This document shows positions 61,328 to 64,000 of a stretch of 64,000 nt of DNA, in pieces (position 1 is the first letter of the stretch; each line of letters starts with the position of its first letter). The DNA is from Nymphaea colorata. Lineage: Eukaryota > Streptophyta > Magnoliopsida > Nymphaeales > Nymphaeaceae. The notes under the pieces are model-generated. The model worked only from the letters and a program-made list of their open reading frames with translations, searched no databases and was not told the origin of the DNA. Position numbers and translations under genes: made by a program. The DNA is taken from contig NC_045149.1 of assembly GCF_008831285.2 (NCBI RefSeq), forward strand, positions 16,547,035-16,611,034, written 5' to 3'.

Positions 61328-64000
61328 ATGTCTGCAACTGTAGCGAACGTTTTCTTGCTCACCTTCTTGTTGGTGTTGCAGACGCAGCAAGCTGTATGGG
61401 GCTTCAGTTCGAACCTCACAAGCAGGAAGAAGCAGCCGTGGGGCGGGCCGGTGGGGCACCGCTTCATCACCGTCGACTGCAACGGGTACGGGGACTTCAG
61501 GACCGTCCAGGCGGCGGTGGACTCTGTGAGTGAGAACAACAACAAGAAAGTTCTCATTCAAATCGCTGCTTGCTACTACGTGTAGGTTTCTTATCCCCTC
61601 AACTTGCTTAGTTATTTCTGGTTTTTGGTGGGGTCAATCATCAATGAAGTGAAAGGAAATTTCTCGCTTTCCTTGAGATTCTCTGAACTGCTAAACTACT
61701 GATGCGTGGTCTGTGCGGAGTTGTAATGTAGGGAGAAGGTGGTGGTGCCAAAGACGAAGCCGTACATAACGTTCCAAGGGGAGGGGATGGGCGTGACGGT
61801 GATCGAATGGCACGACCGCGCCGGCGACCGGGGTCCCTCCGGCCGACGTATTCATACGTACAACTCGGCCTCCGTCATCGTCCTCGCCGACCACTTCTCT
61901 GCTAGGAACATTAGCTTCAAGGTACCCTCTATCTCTTGAGATATCTAGCTCGAATTGCTAAGCATAGGGCCCTTATCTGCATGCATGATTTCGATATTAG
62001 AGATGTTTGATACAAACACGAGTAAAATACCAAACTTTTTTTCTCTCTCTCTCTTTCACGAGCGACGGATAAGTAAATGTGAGCATACGGTCCGCATGGT
62101 GCAGAACCGCTTTCTGGCGCAAAAGATTCGCTCGCTCTTTCTCTTTCGTCTGAAACTGTTCCAAGAAATCGCATGGTACTAGTATCTAACAGAGTAATGA
62201 AGCAGCAAACTAAAAGGCCACCTTCTCACGGGCGTGGCCAACATCTCAGCAGCTTGCATATGGCCCCTGCGGTTTCACGTCCCCGTGGTTGCATGTTCCT
62301 CCATCCTCTTCTGCGTAACCGTACAGACGTCCAGTTCTGCATGTTCTTGCTTACATCTGGAAATTTCGGCCTCATGCTTTACGTCGTTCCGGAAATTTCC
62401 TTGTCACTAACACTGTGTTCCTTACGCAAGTTTGTAAGGCAGAGTTGGCATATATGAAAGGAATGCGTATGTAAAGAACAAAAGAACCCAGAAAATACCA
62501 TGTTTTCTAAAGATCAAAAAGCCTGACAGGTTTGGCATTGTATAGATTTTATTTACATATGAGAAAACAAGATCTGTAAGAAAAAAAAAAAAAAAAGAAC
62601 TAGTAGGAATAACCGCCGAAGTTGTCGAATGTCAATAGAATTTGATTTCAATAGTTCAAGGGGCTACATACTTTTTTTTTTTCTGCTGCAACTTACATTT
62701 TTACCGACTCATCATTTTCTTTTTTCCTTCTTGTTGGGCGTCAGAACACTGCACCAGCTCCCATGCCGGGTATGGAAGGGTGGCAGGCAGCCGCATTTCG
62801 GATTTCCGGCGACAAGGCATACTTTTCCGGCTGCGGGTTCTTCGGCGCGCAGGACACGCTCTGCGACGACGCAGGACGGCATTACTTCAAGGAGTGCTAC
62901 ATTGAGGGGTCGATCGACTTCATCTTCGGGAACGGGAGATCCATGTACAAGGTGATCTCACTAACCCCACTCGAAAGAACCATGAACTTTCTATTCATTT
63001 CTCATTGAGCAAGAGAGCAAAAAACCAAAACCCCACAGACTATAATACTAATCAAGTTCCTTATAATGATCAACGTTTTTCACTTTACCCATTTCAAAAT
63101 TCTAAGAGAACTGAAACTTTTCTTAAAAAATTACGGTCTGAAATGCCAATTTAGACCTTGAATATATATATATATATGCTTCTTTTCTCTCGATGTTGGT
63201 TTTATACATATGTACATATAACAAAAGTTCAAGAAGAAAATTATTATATGTTGAAGTTAATCTGGATTATGGTCTAACATTACTTCATCGAGTCAACCTT
63301 AGCGCCTTATTTATTTTACCTGGCCATGAGAATTTCAATGGTCTAATTAATTGATTCCCACCGCGGTGAAGGAAGACAGATAAGATAGTTAGGGCTCTCC
63401 CCGGGGGGAAAGTGCGCGCCAGTTGTGTCAGAATTCGAAAATACCAAAAGTTTCGGTGGCTTTTCGCGAAACGACAAAATAGGTCAAGGTCGAGTGCCCT
63501 TTTTGTCTTTTCAGTTCTCCCTTCAATGTGCGGTGGTGCTCTTAGTGGCCATTCACGTGAACCTTATCCAACGGCTAGAAGATGGTAAGGGTATTTCCGT
63601 CTTTTTAAATCATAATTTTCAAATTTAATACTTTTTTTTTGAAAAATTAAAAAAAAAAAAAGAAGTTTCGTGTTTGGTTGACACCCAAGTTCTTGACTTG
63701 ACGACTTTTAAGACGTCGTTGAGAATCGTAATATTTTTGTACAAACTAAAATAGTTAGAAGCTCTATGCATGCAAGCGTTTCTCGCTCTAACGTGAGTTT
63801 CTTTTTGAGTCCACCAACTTCATCAGCACTGCGAGCTTCACTCCATCGCAACCAAGTTCGGGTCGATCGCCGCGCAAGACCGGCGAGACCCACAGGAGAA
63901 GACTGGGTTCGCGTTCGTGCACTGCCGAGTCACCGGCTCGGGCCCGGTCTACGTCGGGCGAGCCATGGGCCAGTATTCGAGGATCGTGTTTGCGTATACG
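61328..64000 (+). CDS. Pectinesterase (pectin methylesterase), 3' end beyond the window
   Basis: Secreted carbohydrate esterase family 8 enzyme that removes methyl esters from cell-wall homogalacturonan. Exons seen: 61328-61581, 61732-61921, 62745-62951 and 63827 to the edge, all in phase, giving about 275 residues of an expected 340-390. Residues 1-25 form a hydrophobic signal peptide; no N-terminal inhibitor (PRO) domain is present, so this is a type II (group 2) enzyme. Catalytic-site residues by family alignment: Gln162 ([12 protein letters not shown]), Gln184 and Asp185 (GAQDTLCDD), Asp206 ([10 protein letters not shown]) and Arg262 ([14 protein letters not shown]). VGRAMGQ in place of LGRPW is usual for the PME8/15/53-like subgroup. 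The first intron uses GT|GTAGGT, which completes the Val before [18 protein letters not shown]. The C-terminal part lies beyond the window edge. Upstream lie a TATA box and a CT-rich leader. Confidence 0.95.

Noticed and set aside
1-64000. A gene cluster or novel multi-gene system
   Set aside because: The five genes belong to unrelated, well-known plant families, are spaced by kilobases and point in mixed directions. Nothing indicates that they act together.

Overview
The window is nuclear DNA from a flowering plant. The genes are split by GT-AG introns with TA-, GA- and CT-rich simple repeats around them. All five recognisable genes belong to plant families: a WAT1/nodulin-21 transporter, a three-finger ZAT-type zinc finger with an EAR motif, SEC16, an organellar asparagine-tRNA ligase and a pectin methylesterase. 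I cannot place it below angiosperms from sequence alone.

Layout. 1-2868 is gene-poor, with short tandem duplications and one weak coding-like patch. 2869-7941 (minus) is a seven-exon WAT1-related gene. 7942-20428 is about 12.5 kb of intergenic DNA with microsatellites, MITE-like remnants and one tRNA-like SINE head. 20429-21556 (minus) is an intronless ZAT1/4/9-like C2H2 repressor. 21557-32584 is another 11 kb gap with a perfect 64-bp tandem duplication, a doubled tRNA-like head and transposon remnants. 32585-44189 (plus) is SEC16 in thirteen coding exons (1,502 aa as spliced here). 46100-57613 (minus) is the chloroplast/mitochondrial asparagine-tRNA ligase in fifteen exons (585 aa). SEC16 and the ligase converge across a 1.9 kb gap. 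61328 to the right edge (plus) is the 5' part, four exons, of a secreted pectinesterase.

The five genes do unrelated jobs (membrane transport, transcriptional repression, COPII vesicle assembly at the ER, organellar translation, cell-wall modification) and show no sign of being an operon-like or metabolic cluster. Exon junctions were placed by hand from splice dinucleotides, reading phase and family knowledge. Four of the five genes splice into clean frames. The WAT1 gene has a one-base phase mismatch between exons 5 and 6.

I found no undescribed system. The structures most worth checking are in non-coding DNA: two related MITE copies lying between TA-rich simple repeats, a SINE-like insertion with an 18-bp direct repeat in a tRNA-ligase intron, nested fold-back elements with two 31-bp palindromes in the largest SEC16 intron, and the WAT1 phase break.
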